Source: Agrocybe praecox (lineage: Eukaryota; Basidiomycota; Agaricomycetes; Agaricales; Agrocybaceae). From it: a DNA stretch of 64,000 nucleotides. Location: contig OZ024840.1 of assembly GCA_964017145.1 (NCBI GenBank), positions 4,278,001-4,342,000 on the forward strand, written 5' to 3'. A program made the translations under genes and the position numbers. The notes beneath the pieces were generated by a model that saw only the letters and a program-made list of their open reading frames with translations, was not told the DNA's origin and ran no database searches. Numbering within the stretch: position 1 is the stretch's first letter; every line of letters begins with the position of its first letter. Below are positions 62,883 through 64,000 of the stretch, piece after piece.

Positions 62883-63641
62883 ATGCATCTCCACAGGGCC
62901 TTTTTTCCTTTCCTCGTACTTCCACTCCTCTCAACTGCTTCAGCTTTCCAAGAAGAGCAAATAGTTATGCCAGAGGTGCATGTCTACATTCCCCAGATAA
63001 CACCACAGCCCACTCTCGCAGATCTGCTCACAATTGAGCCATCTGCCTCTATCTTCTACTCCTATGCTCGTGAACTCGAAATGAGCGCCATGTTTTCGAA
63101 CCACGACACGAAAGTTACACTCTTTGTACCCATCAATAAGGCTGTTATGGCCCTCGCAAGGAGACCGTGCGCGCATTATAGTTCTCTGCATCAATGTATA
63201 ACTAATTTTGTTTAAAACAGTCACCAAGGCCCAGAAACTAATGTTGAAATTGAGCTCAGTGAAGAACAATTTCATAACAGAGCAAAGAATAATGTCGAGA
63301 AGTGGGTCTCAGCTCATGTCGTACCTGTAAGCAAAATCGTCATTTGCCTTGAGTTCTCGGACTGAAATATATTTCAGGAATACCCCTTAGTACTAGATTC
63401 AAATGAGCACCCCACGCTCCTGCATCGCAAGTCTATTTCTTTCTCCCCACTCCCAAAGGCTGGGGGTCACGGACCTGAATGGAGTCGTGTTGTGCTTGAC
63501 AATGGTGCAAAGATCATTGGAAAGAAAGAGGTATATATAATTGTCCCTTGCCGTGATGCGCATCTTATCCTGACCATCACTGTGCCTTAGGGTTTAAATG
63601 GTGATCTGTATATCATCGACGGAACCATCTCGGTCGACTAG
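62883..63641 (+). CDS. Secreted FAS1 (fasciclin-like) domain protein
   Basis: Exons 62883-63166, 63221-63326, 63378-63530 and 63591-63641 (introns 54, 51 and 60 nt) encode 197 aa. The signal peptide is residues 1-20 (LVLPLLSTASA). The single FAS1 domain shows TLADLLTIEPSASIFYSYARE, then VTLFVPINKAVMAL (H1 box), a WVSAHVVP segment (YH/H2 region), and a final LNGDLYIIDGTI strand. FAS1 proteins mediate adhesion or bind polysaccharide at the cell surface. There is no GPI tail, so it is probably secreted or wall-bound. The start is the first ATG giving a signal peptide. Confidence 0.88.
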
Positions 63642-64000
63642 ATAATTTGGACTCACATATTGTATTTTTACTGATGAATTGGATACCTTTTTGAACCCCC
63701 TTCCCCCTCCCCATCAGTTCCCCTTCGGTTCTGGGAGATCTAGTGGCACTCTTCCAGTATCAACGACTATGATATATTGCAGATCAGTTTGCAGTGAGAT
63801 CAAAGATTGCTCCCATGTCTGGGATGCTTGCGCAGTCGATGTTATGCGCTTGGTGAACAGCTCAGCAATCCAGAAAAAGTGCATCAAGAAAATGCATGTT
63901 TCGCGTTTCTCGCAATCCTTCTGGCTTTCTGTGTCTCCACTACCTTCGCACACTATCTCTTGGGTTTTCAAATGTTGAATTCGTATGTTTAAAGGTGGTG
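63642..64000. other. Downstream sequence to window end
   Basis: The 359 bp after the FAS1 gene hold its presumed 3' UTR. Short overlapping frames here have no supporting motif. Confidence 0.5.

Noticed and set aside
1..64000. tRNA genes
   Set aside because: I looked for GGTTCGA-like B boxes; the matches (for example near 1216, 21680 and 35410) lack a matching A box and cloverleaf on inspection. A covariance-model scan would settle this.

Overview
This window looks like nuclear DNA of a filamentous basidiomycete, most likely an agaricomycete. The genes are split by many short GT-AG introns (mostly 50-67 nt). They include an agaricomycete-type BTB protein with a Cys-rich tail, a Kre9/KNH-like GPI protein and a FAS1 protein. 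The eukaryotic housekeeping genes are delta-COP, DPM3 and ATP23. I saw no rRNA, no convincing tRNA and no CRISPR array. Thirteen multi-exon genes could be assembled with consistent reading phase across all junctions; the exon coordinates are given in each entry. One further small ORF and one possible gene are listed with low confidence.

Layout. 1-3.0 kb: no convincing gene. 3.0-6.2 kb (+): a TPX2-domain spindle protein. 6.2-16.8 kb: a 10.5-kb stretch with almost no genes, holding six unrelated local tandem duplications, a 632-bp inverted-repeat element flanked by TA, and one candidate 54-aa Cys-rich ORF with a TATA box. 16.8-20.0 kb (+): an enoyl-CoA hydratase with unusually long introns and a possible peroxisomal C-terminus. 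20.0-27.4 kb: no gene recognised. 27.4-29.7 kb (+): ATP23, then a GPI-anchored Ser/Thr-rich wall protein. 29.7-39.6 kb: another gene-poor stretch. 39.6-43.6 kb (+): glutaredoxin (apparently with alternative mitochondrial and cytosolic starts), DPM3 and a BTB protein. 44.8-46.1 kb: a possible unassigned membrane gene. 47.8-60.7 kb (all -): a Gfd2/YDR514C-like RNase H-fold protein, delta-COP, two tandem aldo/keto reductases of the Kv-beta type, and a small secreted protein of unknown function. 62.9-63.6 kb (+): a secreted FAS1 protein.

There is no operon or biosynthetic cluster. The genes serve separate housekeeping roles: spindle, beta-oxidation-type chemistry, mitochondrial proteolysis, redox, ER mannosylation, COPI transport, and wall or secreted proteins. 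The clear local duplication is the aldo/keto reductase pair, which shares all eleven introns of the shorter copy. The most interesting points are an Asp-to-Asn change at a predicted catalytic position of the Gfd2-like protein, a 6-nt microexon in the same gene, an ATG-only first coding exon in delta-COP, and the series of two-copy tandem duplications in the 9.2-14.5 kb gap.
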